From NCBI RefSeq assembly GCF_000372965.1, contig NZ_KB890024.1:558001-622000 (forward strand): a stretch of 64,000 nucleotides of DNA, written 5' to 3'. Position numbers and translations under genes: made by a program. Numbering within the stretch: the stretch's first letter is position 1; every line of letters begins with the position of its first letter. The notes under the pieces are model-generated. The model had not been told where the DNA came from. It saw only the letters and a program-made list of their open reading frames with translations, and searched no databases. This DNA comes from Hoeflea sp. 108. Lineage in GTDB: Bacteria > Pseudomonadota > Alphaproteobacteria > Rhizobiales > Rhizobiaceae. Shown here one piece after another: positions 53,040 to 63,993 of this stretch.

Positions 53040-55064
53040 ATGCACGCCAGCCACCACGCCCCGCTTTTCCTCGGCATAGACACCGGCGGCACCTATACCG
53101 ATGCGGTGCTCTGGAGTGAGGAACCCAGGGGTTCGGGTACCGTCATAGCCAAGGCCAAGTCGCTCACCACCCGCCACGACCTGGCCGAGGGCATCTCGGG
53201 CGCGGTCGATGCGGTGCTGGAGAAGGCCCGTGTCGACCCCGCCGCCATCAAGCTGGTGTCAATGTCCACCACGCTCGCCACCAACGCGCTGGTCGAAGGC
53301 CAGGGAGGGCGCGTGGCGCTGGTCATGATCGGGTTCTCCGAGGCCGACCTTGGCCGCGACGGCCTCAAGACAGCACTCGGGACCGACCCGCTGGTGCTGT
53401 GCGAAGGCGGCCACGACGTCCACGGCAATGCTCGCCCCCTCGACCTGGCACCGCTCGAAGCCGCGCTGCCGGAGCTGGAAAAATCAGTCTCGGGCTTTGC
53501 CGTCTGCGCCTATTTCGCCACCCGCAACCCCGCCCACGAGATCGCTGCGCGGGACCTTATCCGCGAGCGCACGGGCCTGCCCGTCACCACCAGTCACGAA
53601 CTCTCGGCCAAGCTCGGCGGCCCGCGCCGGGCGCTGACGACGTTGCTCAACGCGCGCCTGATCTCAATGATCGACCGCCTGGTCGCTGCGACCGAAGGCT
53701 TTCTGGAGGCTCGGAAAATCAATGCGCCGCTGATGGTGGTGCGTGGCGACGGCGCGCTGGTGTCGGCCGGGTTCGCTCGCCAGCGTCCGATCGAGACCAT
53801 TCTCTCCGGCCCCGCCGCCAGCCTCGTCGGCGCGCGCTACATGACCGGCCTCGACAACGCCGTTGTCTCCGACATCGGCGGGACCACGACAGACGTCGCC
53901 GTGCTCGATCATGGTCGTCCGCGACTTGACCCCGAGGGCGCTACCGTAGGCGGCTTCCGCACCATGGTCGAGGCTGTCGCCATGCGCACTTTCGGTCTTG
54001 GCGGCGACTCCGAGGTTTCGCTGGAAGAAGGCGGGCTGACACCCCGTATCAAGCTCGGGCCGCGCCGCGTCGTGCCGCTGGCGCTTGCCGGCATGATCCA
54101 TGGCGAGGCAGTTACGGGCGAACTGGAGCGGCAGCTGCGCGCCCCCAATCCCGGTCGCATGGACGGCCGCTTCGCCGTGCGCACCGGCGTGCCGGAACAG
54201 CTCGCGGCAGGGCTGACCGCGCCAGAAGCCAAGCTCTACGACCAGATCGGCGCCACCCCGCTGCCCATCGACCGCCTGCTCACCTCGAACGCCCAGAACG
54301 CCACGCTCAACCGTCTGGTGTCGCGCGGGCTGGTCCATGTCGCAGGCTTCACTCCGTCGGATGCGGCGCATGTTATGGGCCGCCAGGCCAATTGGGACGA
54401 GATATCAGCACGGCTGGGTGCGGAGCTGTTCGCCCGCAAGCGCGACGGCCGTGGCCAGCCGATCGCTGCGACGCCGGAAATCTTGGCCGAGCGCGTGCTT
54501 GTGGCGCTCACCCGCCTTTCGGCCGAAGTAATCCTCGAAACAGCCTTTGCCGAGGACGGGCTCGACGGTGCCGCTACCGTCGCGCACGCGCTGGTGCAGC
54601 GCGCGGTCGACGCGCATCCCGGCATCGCCCGCTTCACGGTTGCGCTGGACCGGCCGGTGATCGGGCTGGGTGCTTCGGCGCCGCTGCATTATGCCGGCCT
54701 GCCGCCGCTCGTCGGCAACGAATGCGTGGTTCCAGAGGATACCGATGTCGCCAATGCGCTAGGCGCGGTGGTCGGCCAGGTCAGGGTCACGGCCGAGGCG
54801 CGCGTCAGCCAGCCTAAGGAAGGCCTGTTCCGCGTCGCGGTCGGCGAACTCCTGCGCGACTTCACCGACGAGGCTGCGGCAATGGCGTTGGCCGAGGCTG
54901 AAGCGCGCGCGATCGTGGCGACCAAGGCGCGCGACGCCGGTACCGATGCCGCCGAGATTGATGTCGCTGTCGACATCAAGGCGTCGACGGTCGAGAGCCA
55001 GCGTATGTTCATTGAGGCGCATGTGGTTGCGACCGCCAGCGGCCGGCCCCGCATCGCCGTTTGA
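53040..55064 (+). CDS. Hydantoinase/oxoprolinase family protein (HyuA-like)
   Basis: A 674-residue HyuA-type protein. The N-terminal GIDTGGTYTDAVLW and VSMSTTLATNALVEGQGG, the middle SDIGGTTTDVAVLDHGRPRL with the ASKHA phosphate loop, and the C-terminal ALVQRAVDAHPG region define the family. HyuA partners with HyuB to cleave N-methylhydantoin or 5-oxoproline with ATP, but no hyuB lies beside it. It could therefore be a stand-alone oxoprolinase-like enzyme. The start ATG has only a weak ribosome site. Confidence 0.9.
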   Translation: MHASHHAPLFLGIDTGGTYTDAVLWSEEPRGSGTVIAKAKSLTTRHDLAEGISGAVDAVLEKARVDPAAIKLVSMSTTLATNALVEGQGGRVALVMIGFSEADLGRDGLKTALGTDPLVLCEGGHDVHGNARPLDLAPLEAALPELEKSVSGFAVCAYFATRNPAHEIAARDLIRERTGLPVTTSHELSAKLGGPRRALTTLLNARLISMIDRLVAATEGFLEARKINAPLMVVRGDGALVSAGFARQRPIETILSGPAASLVGARYMTGLDNAVVSDIGGTTTDVAVLDHGRPRLDPEGATVGGFRTMVEAVAMRTFGLGGDSEVSLEEGGLTPRIKLGPRRVVPLALAGMIHGEAVTGELERQLRAPNPGRMDGRFAVRTGVPEQLAAGLTAPEAKLYDQIGATPLPIDRLLTSNAQNATLNRLVSRGLVHVAGFTPSDAAHVMGRQANWDEISARLGAELFARKRDGRGQPIAATPEILAERVLVALTRLSAEVILETAFAEDGLDGAATVAHALVQRAVDAHPGIARFTVALDRPVIGLGASAPLHYAGLPPLVGNECVVPEDTDVANALGAVVGQVRVTAEARVSQPKEGLFRVAVGELLRDFTDEAAAMALAEAEARAIVATKARDAGTDAAEIDVAVDIKASTVESQRMFIEAHVVATASGRPRIAV

Positions 55065-55214
55065 CGGCTGAATCGTTTCGTTGCGGGCGATGGGCGGCAC
55101 GCGAAATGCCGCCTGCAACAATGGACGAATTGACCCTGCACGCTTTGCGTGCCAAACGCCCGAAAACCTTGTTTTGAACGCCCCTGCGGCGCCGGACATT
55201 CTGGAGCGCATGTC

Positions 55215-57386
55215 ATGACCGACACCGTCGACCTTCACGGCCTTTCGATTTCTCGGGAATTGCACGACTTTGTCGTTGCCGAGGCTCTGCCTGGGACGGG
55301 TGTGGATGCGGATGCGTTCTGGTCGGGTTTTGCCGACATCGTGCATGATCTCGGGCCGAAGAACCGGGCTTTGCTTGAGAAGCGCGACGACTTCCAGCTG
55401 AAGCTCGACGCCTGGTACCGCAAGCACGGCGCCCCGCACGACATGGCCGCCTACAAGGCGTTTTTGTCCGACATCGGCTATCTGATCCCGGAAGGTCCGG
55501 CCTTTGCGGTGACCACCGAGAATGTCGACCCCGAGATCGCCACGGTTGCCGGCCCGCAGCTGGTGGTGCCTGTGATGAATGCGCGTTACGCGCTGAACGC
55601 TGCGAACGCCCGCTGGGGTTCGCTCTATGATGCGCTCTACGGCACCGATGCGATCCCCGACAGCGATGGTGCCGAGAAGACCAGGGGCTACAATCCCAGG
55701 CGCGGTCAGAAGGTCATCGCCTGGGCCAAGGCGTTTCTGGACGCGTCCGCGCCGCTGACACAGGGCAGCTGGTCGGACGTGACAGGGCTTGCGGTCGAGG
55801 GCGGGCAGCTGAAGCTTGCGAGCGCTTCAGGCGCGGTTGCGCTGCGCGACGCAAAACAGTTCGCCGGCTATCGTGGCGAGGCAAAGAATCCCGACGCGGT
55901 GCTGCTGGTGAAGAATGGCCTGCATGTCGAGGTCGTGGTCGACAGGGAGAGTGCGATCGGCAAGTCCGATCCGGCCGGCATCTCCGACATGATCCTGGAA
56001 TCTGCGCTGACCACCATCCAGGACTGCGAGGATTCGGTTGCGGCGGTGGACGCCGAAGACAAGGTTGCCGTCTACCGCAACTGGCTTGGCCTGATGAAGG
56101 GTGATCTGTCCGAAACCTTCGACAAGGGCGGCAAGCCGGTTACCCGCAAGCTCAATGCCGACCGTGAGTACACCGGCGCCGATGGCAGGACTGTCTCGCT
56201 GCCCGGCCGCTCCTTGATGCTGGTGCGCAATGTCGGCCACCTGATGACCAATCCTGCGATCCACGACCGCGACGGCCACGAGGTGCCGGAGGGCATCATG
56301 GATGCGGCTGTTACCGCTTTGATCGCCCTGCACGACGTCGGCGCCCATGGCCGCCGCATGAACAGCCGTGCCGGTTCGATGTATGTCGTCAAGCCGAAGA
56401 TGCATGGCCCCGAGGAAGTGGCCTTTGCCGTCGAGATCTTCGACCGCGTCGAACGCCTGGTCGGCATGCCCAGAAAGACTATCAAGATGGGCATCATGGA
56501 CGAGGAGCGGCGCACCACCGTCAACCTTAGGGAGTGCATCCGTGCCGCCAAGGAACGCGTGGTGTTCATCAACACCGGCTTCCTCGACCGCACCGGCGAC
56601 GAGATCCACACCTCGATGGAAGCCGGCCCGATGGTGCGCAAGGGCGACATGAAGCAGGCGCCGTGGATCAATGCCTATGAGGCCTGGAATGTCGACACCG
56701 GGCTCGAATGCGGCCTGTCGGGCCATGCCCAGATCGGCAAGGGCATGTGGGCGATGCCCGATCTGATGGCAGCGATGCTGGAGCAGAAGATCGCTCATCC
56801 GAAGGCCGGCGCCAACACAGCCTGGGTGCCGTCGCCGACGGCAGCGACGCTGCATGCCACCCACTACCACAAGGTCGACGTGCACCAAGTGCAGGCCGAG
56901 CTGAAGAGCCGGCCCAAGGCGCGTCTCGACGACATTCTGTCGGTGCCTGTTGTCGTCCGTCCCAACTGGACACCCGATGAGATCCAGCGCGAGCTCGACA
57001 ACAACGCGCAAGGCATTCTCGGCTATGTCGTGCGCTGGATCGACCAGGGCGTCGGCTGCTCGAAGGTTCCAGACATCAACGACGTCGGGCTGATGGAAGA
57101 CCGCGCCACCTTGCGCATTTCCTCCCAGCACATCGCCAACTGGCTGCGTCATGACGTCTGCTCGCACATCCAGGTGATGGACTCGCTGCAGCGCATGGCA
57201 GCCATCGTCGACCGCCAGAATGTCGGCGATCCGCTCTACCGACCGATGGCGCCCGAGTTCGACCAGTCGACCGCCTTCCGCGCCGCCTGCGATCTCGTCT
57301 TTGAAGGCCGCGCCCAGCCCAATGGCTACACCGAACCGGTGCTCCACAAGCGCAGGCTCGAGCTCAAGGCCAAGGAAAGAGTTTAG
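55215..57386 (+). CDS. glcB: Malate synthase G
   Basis: This enzyme condenses glyoxylate with acetyl-CoA to malate, completing glyoxylate use. The 723-residue length equals that of E. coli GlcB (isoform G). MTDTVDLHGLSISRELHDFV, EDSVAAVDAEDKVAVYRNWLGLMKGDL, SLMLVRNVGHLMTNPAI, GIMDEERRTTVNLRECI, MEAGPMVRKGDMKQAPWI, and the C-terminal NGYTEPVLHKRRLELK are family-typical. The start at 55215 is the conserved N-terminus; a longer frame from 55149 is rejected. No glyoxylate genes are adjacent. The MITE-like element follows it. Confidence 0.97.
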   Translation: MTDTVDLHGLSISRELHDFVVAEALPGTGVDADAFWSGFADIVHDLGPKNRALLEKRDDFQLKLDAWYRKHGAPHDMAAYKAFLSDIGYLIPEGPAFAVTTENVDPEIATVAGPQLVVPVMNARYALNAANARWGSLYDALYGTDAIPDSDGAEKTRGYNPRRGQKVIAWAKAFLDASAPLTQGSWSDVTGLAVEGGQLKLASASGAVALRDAKQFAGYRGEAKNPDAVLLVKNGLHVEVVVDRESAIGKSDPAGISDMILESALTTIQDCEDSVAAVDAEDKVAVYRNWLGLMKGDLSETFDKGGKPVTRKLNADREYTGADGRTVSLPGRSLMLVRNVGHLMTNPAIHDRDGHEVPEGIMDAAVTALIALHDVGAHGRRMNSRAGSMYVVKPKMHGPEEVAFAVEIFDRVERLVGMPRKTIKMGIMDEERRTTVNLRECIRAAKERVVFINTGFLDRTGDEIHTSMEAGPMVRKGDMKQAPWINAYEAWNVDTGLECGLSGHAQIGKGMWAMPDLMAAMLEQKIAHPKAGANTAWVPSPTAATLHATHYHKVDVHQVQAELKSRPKARLDDILSVPVVVRPNWTPDEIQRELDNNAQGILGYVVRWIDQGVGCSKVPDINDVGLMEDRATLRISSQHIANWLRHDVCSHIQVMDSLQRMAAIVDRQNVGDPLYRPMAPEFDQSTAFRAACDLVFEGRAQPNGYTEPVLHKRRLELKAKERV

Positions 57387-57451
57387 ATTTCTCGGGTATG
57401 ATGCCCGGTGAGATTTTGACAGCCTGATGATTATGACTGCGCTTTACGCCG

Positions 57452-57629
57452 CCCCCCTCTGGCCTGCCGGCCATCTCCCCCACAAGGGGGGAGATCAGGC
57501 CTTCATGCACGCCTCAGCTAATCAACCGCGAGGCAAAGGGGACCTCTTAGGACTTTACAGAGCGGGCGGTAGGCGGCACCTGCCGATCTCCCCCCTTGTG
57601 GGGGAGATGGCCGGCAGGCCAGAGGGGGG
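57452..57629. repeat. MITE-like element with perfect 45-bp inverted ends
   Basis: Arms 57452-57496 and 57585-57629 are perfect inverse complements (45 of 45), separated by 88 bases. Each arm contains its own hairpin (ATCTCCCCC...GGGGGAGAT) and the segment GGCCTGCCGGCC. No open frame or transposase lies inside. The element at 31524-31680 is a diverged copy. It occupies nearly all of the 282 bases between glcB and tsaB. Confidence 0.85.
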
Positions 57630-57668
57630 TGCGAAAGAGCTCGCCATTTCCGCAAGGTACCGGGCATC

Positions 57669-58352
57669 ATGATCCTGCTCGCCATCGACTGTGCCGCAAG
57701 CCTCTGTGCCGCAACTGTCTATGACGCCGGTGCGAGCATAGAACTCGGCCGTTCCGTGCGCGATCTCGGCAAGGGCCATGCCGAACATTTGATGGCCGTG
57801 ATCGATGAGGCGTTGGCGCAGGCTGGCAAAAGTTATGCCGATCTCGGACGGATTGCCGTCTCCACCGGTCCGGGCTCCTTCACCGGCGTGCGCGTCGGCG
57901 TCTCCGCCGCTCGTGGCTTTTCGCTGGCGCTGAAAATCCCGGCCGTTGGCGTCACCACGCTGGAGGCCCTGGCCCAGGAGACGCGCGATGCTCTGGGCGA
58001 GCGCCCGGTATTTGCCGCGCTCGATGCTGGTCGCGCGGAAATTCACGCTGCTCTCTACGACGAAAGCGGAGCGGTGCTGCGCGAGCCTGCGGTGTTGTCG
58101 CTTGAAGAAGCAGCGACAATTGCCGCTTCTGGTGCGGTGGCGCTTGCCGGTACGGCGGCGCGGATGGTTGCCGATGCCGTTGTCGTCGACAAGGTTTTCC
58201 AGTTCGGGCCGATGCTGGCGACGGCCGACATCGGAACCTATGCGCGCCTTGCTGCTGGCAAGGCGCTTGGTGAAAGGCCGAAGCCTGTCTATCTGAGAGC
58301 GCCCGATGCCAAGCCGCAGGCCGGTTTCGTGCTGCCGAGGGAAGCCAAATGA
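57669..58352 (+). CDS. tsaB: tRNA threonylcarbamoyladenosine biosynthesis protein
   Basis: TsaB works with TsaD and TsaE to add threonylcarbamoyl to A37 of ANN-decoding tRNAs. The 227-residue protein starts MILLAIDCAASLCAATVY and contains SVRDLGKGHAEHLMAVIDEAL and the ASKHA-fold STGPGSFTGVRVGVSAARG. The C-terminal PVYLRAPDAKPQ is typical. Its stop overlaps the rimI start by 4 bases, the conserved arrangement in proteobacteria. Confidence 0.95.
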   Translation: MILLAIDCAASLCAATVYDAGASIELGRSVRDLGKGHAEHLMAVIDEALAQAGKSYADLGRIAVSTGPGSFTGVRVGVSAARGFSLALKIPAVGVTTLEALAQETRDALGERPVFAALDAGRAEIHAALYDESGAVLREPAVLSLEEAATIAASGAVALAGTAARMVADAVVVDKVFQFGPMLATADIGTYARLAAGKALGERPKPVYLRAPDAKPQAGFVLPREAK

Positions 58353-58834
58353 GACTGCCTTTCTGGCCGAAGCGGGATTACGCGCTTGAACTCCTGACCA
58401 TTGGCGACAGCACGGCCATCGCGCCGCTGCACCATGAGGACTTCGTGCGCCCCTGGTCGGCGGAGGAATTTTCGTCGCTGCTCGAACAGGACACGGTGTT
58501 CGGCTTTGCCGTGCGTGAAGTAGGCCAAGGCGCTGCCGCACCCGCCGGCTTCGTGCTGGCGCGGCTGGCGGCGGGCGAGGCGGAGATATTGACCATCGCC
58601 GTGTCGCGCAGCCACCGCCGGCATGGGCTCGGCTGGCGCCTGATGGATGCGGTGCTGCGCGAGTTGCATGGCCAGCGCGCCGAGGCGCTTTTCCTCGAGG
58701 TCGACGAGACCAACGCGCCGGCGATCGGTCTCTACCGCAAGTTCGGCTTCCATGAGGTCGGCAAGCGCCCGAACTACTATCAGTCGGCGCAGGGCGCTAC
58801 CGGTGCGCTTGTCATGCGGCTCGATCTTCGTTAG
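58349..58834 (+). CDS. rimI: Ribosomal-protein-alanine N-acetyltransferase
   Basis: RimI acetylates the N-terminal alanine of ribosomal protein S18. The 161-residue GNAT protein has motif A in EAEILTIAVSRSHRRHGLGWRLMDAVLREL and motif B in LEVDETNAPAIGLYRKFGFHEVGKRPNYYQ. The N-terminus is extended relative to E. coli RimI. It is coupled to tsaB by a 4-base overlap. In several rhizobia a fur/mur-type regulator follows rimI; here the next gene is plsC after a 121-base spacer. Confidence 0.93.
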   Translation: MRLPFWPKRDYALELLTIGDSTAIAPLHHEDFVRPWSAEEFSSLLEQDTVFGFAVREVGQGAAAPAGFVLARLAAGEAEILTIAVSRSHRRHGLGWRLMDAVLRELHGQRAEALFLEVDETNAPAIGLYRKFGFHEVGKRPNYYQSAQGATGALVMRLDLR

Positions 58835-58846
58835 CCAGAAGCCCTG

Positions 58847-58930
58847 CTGGAGCATTTCCAGGAGGCCGTGAAGCGGTTTTCGTGAGACCTGCGACAAAAC
58901 AATGAGATAGAGCGCTTTCGAGAAAAGTGC
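58847..58930. repeat. Rhizobial-type repeat between rimI and plsC
   Basis: The sequence GTGAAGCGGTTTTCGTGAG...GAGATAGAGCGCTTTC resembles a dispersed repeat of rhizobial genomes, from memory and not searched. A weak relative, GTGAAGCGCTTTCCGTCTGG, occurs at about 6690-6709. It fills most of the gap where some relatives carry a regulator gene. Confidence 0.4.
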
Positions 58931-58955
58931 TCCGATTGAAGGTATCGAGCGCTAC

Positions 58956-59756
58956 ATGATCGGAAAGATCCGCACAGGGTTGGCGCTCGCATGGATGGTC
59001 GCTGCCTCGCTGGTGCTTGTGCCGCTGCAGCTCATCTCGATGAAAACAGGCCTGTGGCCCGAAACCGTAATCCTCAAGATCTGGCATCGCGCCATGTTGT
59101 GGGCGCTTGGCATGCGCGTCCGCGTCGTCGGCGAGATGGTGAAGACCCGGCCGTTGATGATTGCTGCCAACCATATCTCCTGGACCGACATCATGGCGCT
59201 CGGGTCGCGCTTCGACGTGACCTTCATTGCCAAGTCGGAGCTGAATGGCTGGCCGATCTTCGGCTTCCTGTCGCGGCTGCAGCGCACCGTGTTCATCGAG
59301 CGCGAGCGCAAGCGCAAGTCGGGTGACCAGGCGAGCGAGATCGCCCGCAGGCTGGCTGCCGGCGACGCCATGGTGCTGTTTGCCGAGGGCAGCACCGGCG
59401 ACGGCAATCTGCTTTTGCCGTTCAAGAGCACGCTGTTCGGCGCTGCCTCCATGGCGATTGCCGAAGGGGCGGCCGAGCATGTCGTCATCCAGCCGGTGTC
59501 GATTGCCTATACCCGCATCCACGGACTGCCGCTGGGCCGTCAGCATCGCCCGATCGCCAGTTGGATCGGCGACATGGACCTGGTGCCGCATGTCGGCCAG
59601 CTGCTTGCCGAAGGTGGACTCGACGTCGAAATCCGCTTTGGCGAGCCGATCGATTTCTCGGCCAAGTCGAGCCGCAAGGAGGCGACGCGGCTAATGGAGG
59701 AACGGGTGCGCGAGATGATGCTGCAATCACTCGCCGAGCCGCATCCGGCGCACTGA
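58956..59756 (+). CDS. plsC: 1-acyl-sn-glycerol-3-phosphate acyltransferase family protein
   Basis: A 266-residue acyltransferase of the PlsC/AGPAT type, which acylates lysophosphatidate. The HX4D motif lies in AANHISWTDIMAL and the glycerol-phosphate motif in LFAEGSTGDGNLLLPFKSTLFGA. The N-terminus has one membrane helix (LALAWMVAASLVLVPLQLISM). It is encoded in the tsaB-to-corC block of rhizobia, where it is usual between rimI and miaB. The C-terminal half, RIHGLPLGRQHRPIASWIGDMDLV, is common to this subgroup. Confidence 0.92.
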   Translation: MIGKIRTGLALAWMVAASLVLVPLQLISMKTGLWPETVILKIWHRAMLWALGMRVRVVGEMVKTRPLMIAANHISWTDIMALGSRFDVTFIAKSELNGWPIFGFLSRLQRTVFIERERKRKSGDQASEIARRLAAGDAMVLFAEGSTGDGNLLLPFKSTLFGAASMAIAEGAAEHVVIQPVSIAYTRIHGLPLGRQHRPIASWIGDMDLVPHVGQLLAEGGLDVEIRFGEPIDFSAKSSRKEATRLMEERVREMMLQSLAEPHPAH

Positions 59757-59813
59757 GCGCCCAGATAGGCAAAGCTCTGTTTTTTGCCGCAGAAAGGCGT
59801 TAATAGGCGCGGC

Positions 59814-61223
<1,410 letters not shown>

Positions 61224-61252
61224 TCGGCCGCACGGCAGATGAGGAGAGACGG

Positions 61253-62290
61253 TTGAGCGCTGCTGAACTCAAGAACCTGCCCTCCGGGGCGTCTGACATG
61301 GCGCACATCGTACTGACCTTCGACAACAACAAGCTTGCCAGTGCGCTGTACGGCCAGTTCGACGAAAATCTCGCGCGGCTCGAGCAGAAACTCGGCGTCG
61401 ATATCCGCTCACGCGGCAACCAGCTTACCATCAAGGGCAGCGCGCAGGCCGCCGAGCAGGCACGCCGGGCGCTCGACCATCTTTATGCCATCCTGCAGAA
61501 AGGCGGCGAAGTGGCTCAATCCGACGTGGACGGCGCCGTCCGCATGGCGGTCGCGCCCGACGACCAGCTGACGCTGCCGACGCTGGAGCGCAAGGGCAAG
61601 ATGGCGGCTGCCCAGATCTCGACGCGCAAGCGCACCATCTATGCCCGCTCACTCAACCAGGACGCCTATATGCGGGCGCTGGAGCGTTCGGAGCTCGTCT
61701 TCGGCATCGGCCCTGCCGGCACCGGCAAGACCTATCTGGCGGTGGCGCACGCCGCCATGCTGCTCGAACGCGGCATGGTCGAGCGCATCATCCTGTCGCG
61801 TCCGGCGGTGGAAGCGGGCGAACGCCTCGGCTTCCTGCCCGGCGACATGAAGGAGAAGGTCGATCCCTACCTGCGTCCGCTCTATGATGCGCTCTACGAC
61901 ATGATGCCGGCCGACAAGGTCGAGCGCGCCATCGCCGCAGAGGTCATCGAGATCGCGCCGCTGGCCTTCATGCGCGGCCGCACGCTGGCGCATTCGGCCG
62001 TCATCCTGGACGAGGCGCAGAACACCACCTCAATGCAGATGAAGATGTTCCTGACGCGACTCGGCGAGAACTCGCGCATGATCATCACCGGCGACCCGAC
62101 TCAGATCGACCTGCCGCCCAACACCAAGTCGGGCCTGGTCGAGGCGCTGCGCATTCTCGATGGAATTCCGGGTGCCGTGACGGTGCGCTTCAACGACACC
62201 GACGTCGTCCGCCACCCGCTTGTCGCCGAAATCGTCAGGGCCTACGACCGTGACGGCAAGATGGCACGCGGCCTTGCCAGCGAAGACTGA
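61253..62290 (+). CDS. phoH: PhoH family protein
   Basis: A 345-residue PhoH-type ATPase. Walker A is GIGPAGTGKTYLAVAHA (near residues 152-168), with SRPAVEAGERLGFLPGDMKEKVDPYLRPLYDAL, VILDEAQNTTSMQMKMFLTRLGENSRMIITGDPTQIDL, and the N-terminal KH-like segment. The gene starts with TTG, supported by AGGAGAGA 5 bases upstream; no ATG is near. It precedes ybeY, as in many bacteria, where PhoH and YbeY are linked to rRNA processing. Confidence 0.94.
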   Translation: MSAAELKNLPSGASDMAHIVLTFDNNKLASALYGQFDENLARLEQKLGVDIRSRGNQLTIKGSAQAAEQARRALDHLYAILQKGGEVAQSDVDGAVRMAVAPDDQLTLPTLERKGKMAAAQISTRKRTIYARSLNQDAYMRALERSELVFGIGPAGTGKTYLAVAHAAMLLERGMVERIILSRPAVEAGERLGFLPGDMKEKVDPYLRPLYDALYDMMPADKVERAIAAEVIEIAPLAFMRGRTLAHSAVILDEAQNTTSMQMKMFLTRLGENSRMIITGDPTQIDLPPNTKSGLVEALRILDGIPGAVTVRFNDTDVVRHPLVAEIVRAYDRDGKMARGLASED

Positions 62291-62299
62291 CAGGCTGCC

Positions 62300-62809
62300 A
62301 TGACCCCGGACAAGCAAACGCCGGTCGCGGCCGGCGTCGATCTGGATATCGACGTGATGGTCGAGGCTGGCGGCTGGGCCGACGAGGCGGCGCTGCGCGC
62401 GCTGGTCGAGCGGGCCGTGCCGGCAGCATTTGCCGAGGCTGAGGTCGAGGGCGGCGAAGGTGTCGAGCTCAGCCTCGTCTTCACCGATGACGAGGCGATC
62501 CAGAAGCTCAACGCCGAATGGCGCGACAAGGACAAGCCGACAAACGTGCTGTCGTTCCCGGCGTTTCCCGTCGAGCCAGGCGATCCGTTGCCGCCGATGC
62601 TGGGCGATATCGTCCTTGCCTACGAGACAGTCGTGCGCGAGGCTGAGCTTGAGCAAAAGCCGCTCGAAAACCACATCACCCACCTCATTATCCACGGACT
62701 CCTGCATCTTTTGGGGTATGATCACGAGACCGATGACGAAGCGGAAGAGATGGAAGCGCTGGAGCGGCGGGCGCTCGCGAGGCTTGCCATTCCCGATCCC
62801 TACGCGTAA
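62300..62809 (+). CDS. ybeY: Endoribonuclease YbeY
   Basis: YbeY is a zinc-dependent RNase that matures the 3' end of 16S rRNA and takes part in ribosome quality control. The 169-residue protein has the family motif HLIIHGLLHLLGYDHETDDEAEEMEALERR, in which H-x3-H-x5-H coordinates the metal, and LNAEWRDKDKPTNVLSFPAFP upstream. The N-terminus is longer than in E. coli. It begins 10 bases after phoH, so they are co-transcribed. Confidence 0.96.
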   Translation: MTPDKQTPVAAGVDLDIDVMVEAGGWADEAALRALVERAVPAAFAEAEVEGGEGVELSLVFTDDEAIQKLNAEWRDKDKPTNVLSFPAFPVEPGDPLPPMLGDIVLAYETVVREAELEQKPLENHITHLIIHGLLHLLGYDHETDDEAEEMEALERRALARLAIPDPYA

Positions 62810-62836
62810 CAGGGACGGACAATCGACCGGAAGAAG

Positions 62837-63907
62837 ATGAACGAGAAGCAAGAGACTGCCGCCACTCCCGAGCCGGGACCTGCGGCCAAGGCCTCCGACC
62901 AGGCCGAAGACGAGCCTAGTACGACCGCGGCGTCGACCGCGGCGCATGACATCCAGGCCGAGCGGCCGTCCTTCATCGAGCGGCTGAGCCGATTTTTCAG
63001 GCAGCGCAGCAACGGCAGCAACATCCGCGAGGAAATCGCCGATGCGCTGGCCGAGACAGGCAGCGACGCCGATTCCTTCTCGCCCGGCGAAAGGGCGATG
63101 CTCAACAACATCCTGAGGTTGCGCGAAGTCCGCGTCGAGGACGTCATGGTCCCACGCGCCGACATCGAGGCGATCGAGCTCGGCACCACGCTGGGCGAAC
63201 TGCTGGGCCTTGTCGAGCAGTCGGGACATTCGCGCATGCCGGTCTATGTCGAGACGCTCGACGATCCCAGAGGCATGGTCCATATCCGCGACGTACTGGC
63301 CCACATTACCCGTGGCGCTCGCGTCAAGAAAGGCAGGTCGCGCAAGGCGCAATCCGCCGACGCACCGCTCGACCTTGCCCAAGTCGACCTCAACCGCACG
63401 ATCGGTGAACTCAACCTCATCCGCACCGTTCTGTTCGTGCCGCCGTCGATGCTCGCATCCGACCTGATGCAGCGCATGCAGGCGACACGCACCCAGATGG
63501 CGCTGGTCATCGACGAATATGGCGGTACCGACGGCCTGGTTTCGCTCGAGGACATCGTCGAGATGGTCGTCGGCGACATCGAGGACGAGCACGACGACGA
63601 CGAACCGATGATCACCCAGGCTGGAGACGGCGTTTATGTCGTCGACGGCAAGGCCGAGATCGAGGAAGTTGCCAAGGTCCTCGGCGAGGAGTTCTCGCCG
63701 GGCGAGCATGCCGAATATGTCGACACCATTGGCGGCCTGATCTTCAACGCGCTCGGCCGCGTGCCGTCGCGCGGCGAGGTGGTGCAGGCGATCCCCGGTT
63801 TCGAGTTCCACGTGCTCGATGCCGACCCGCGCCGCGTCAAGCGCGTCCGCATCGTCCACAGCCTCAAGAGCGAGCGCCGCCGTCGCGCCAAGGCTGAACA
63901 GGCGTGA
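62837..63907 (+). CDS. CBS/CorC-HlyC domain protein
   Basis: A 356-residue protein with an acidic N-terminal tail (about 80 residues), two CBS domains (VEDVMVPRADIEAIELGTTLGELLGLVEQSGHSRMPVY; TVLFVPPSMLASDLMQRMQATRTQMALVIDEYGGTDGLVSLEDIVE) and a C-terminal CorC/HlyC domain. It lacks the membrane DUF21 part, so it is a soluble CorC-like protein. Related proteins affect magnesium/cobalt homeostasis. In rhizobia lnt follows this gene; the window ends before it. Confidence 0.94.
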   Translation: MNEKQETAATPEPGPAAKASDQAEDEPSTTAASTAAHDIQAERPSFIERLSRFFRQRSNGSNIREEIADALAETGSDADSFSPGERAMLNNILRLREVRVEDVMVPRADIEAIELGTTLGELLGLVEQSGHSRMPVYVETLDDPRGMVHIRDVLAHITRGARVKKGRSRKAQSADAPLDLAQVDLNRTIGELNLIRTVLFVPPSMLASDLMQRMQATRTQMALVIDEYGGTDGLVSLEDIVEMVVGDIEDEHDDDEPMITQAGDGVYVVDGKAEIEEVAKVLGEEFSPGEHAEYVDTIGGLIFNALGRVPSRGEVVQAIPGFEFHVLDADPRRVKRVRIVHSLKSERRRRAKAEQA

Positions 63908-63993
63908 GCCGGGCCTGCGCTCGCGCGTCGGCCCGGATTTCCGGGCCGATATCTGCCAGCACGAAGCGCAATTTGAATGATCCGGAGCGGCCT

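Noticed and set aside
55827..57347. 506-residue minus-strand frame over malate synthase G
   Set aside because: Antisense to glcB, which has full-length family similarity; no ribosome site or motif.
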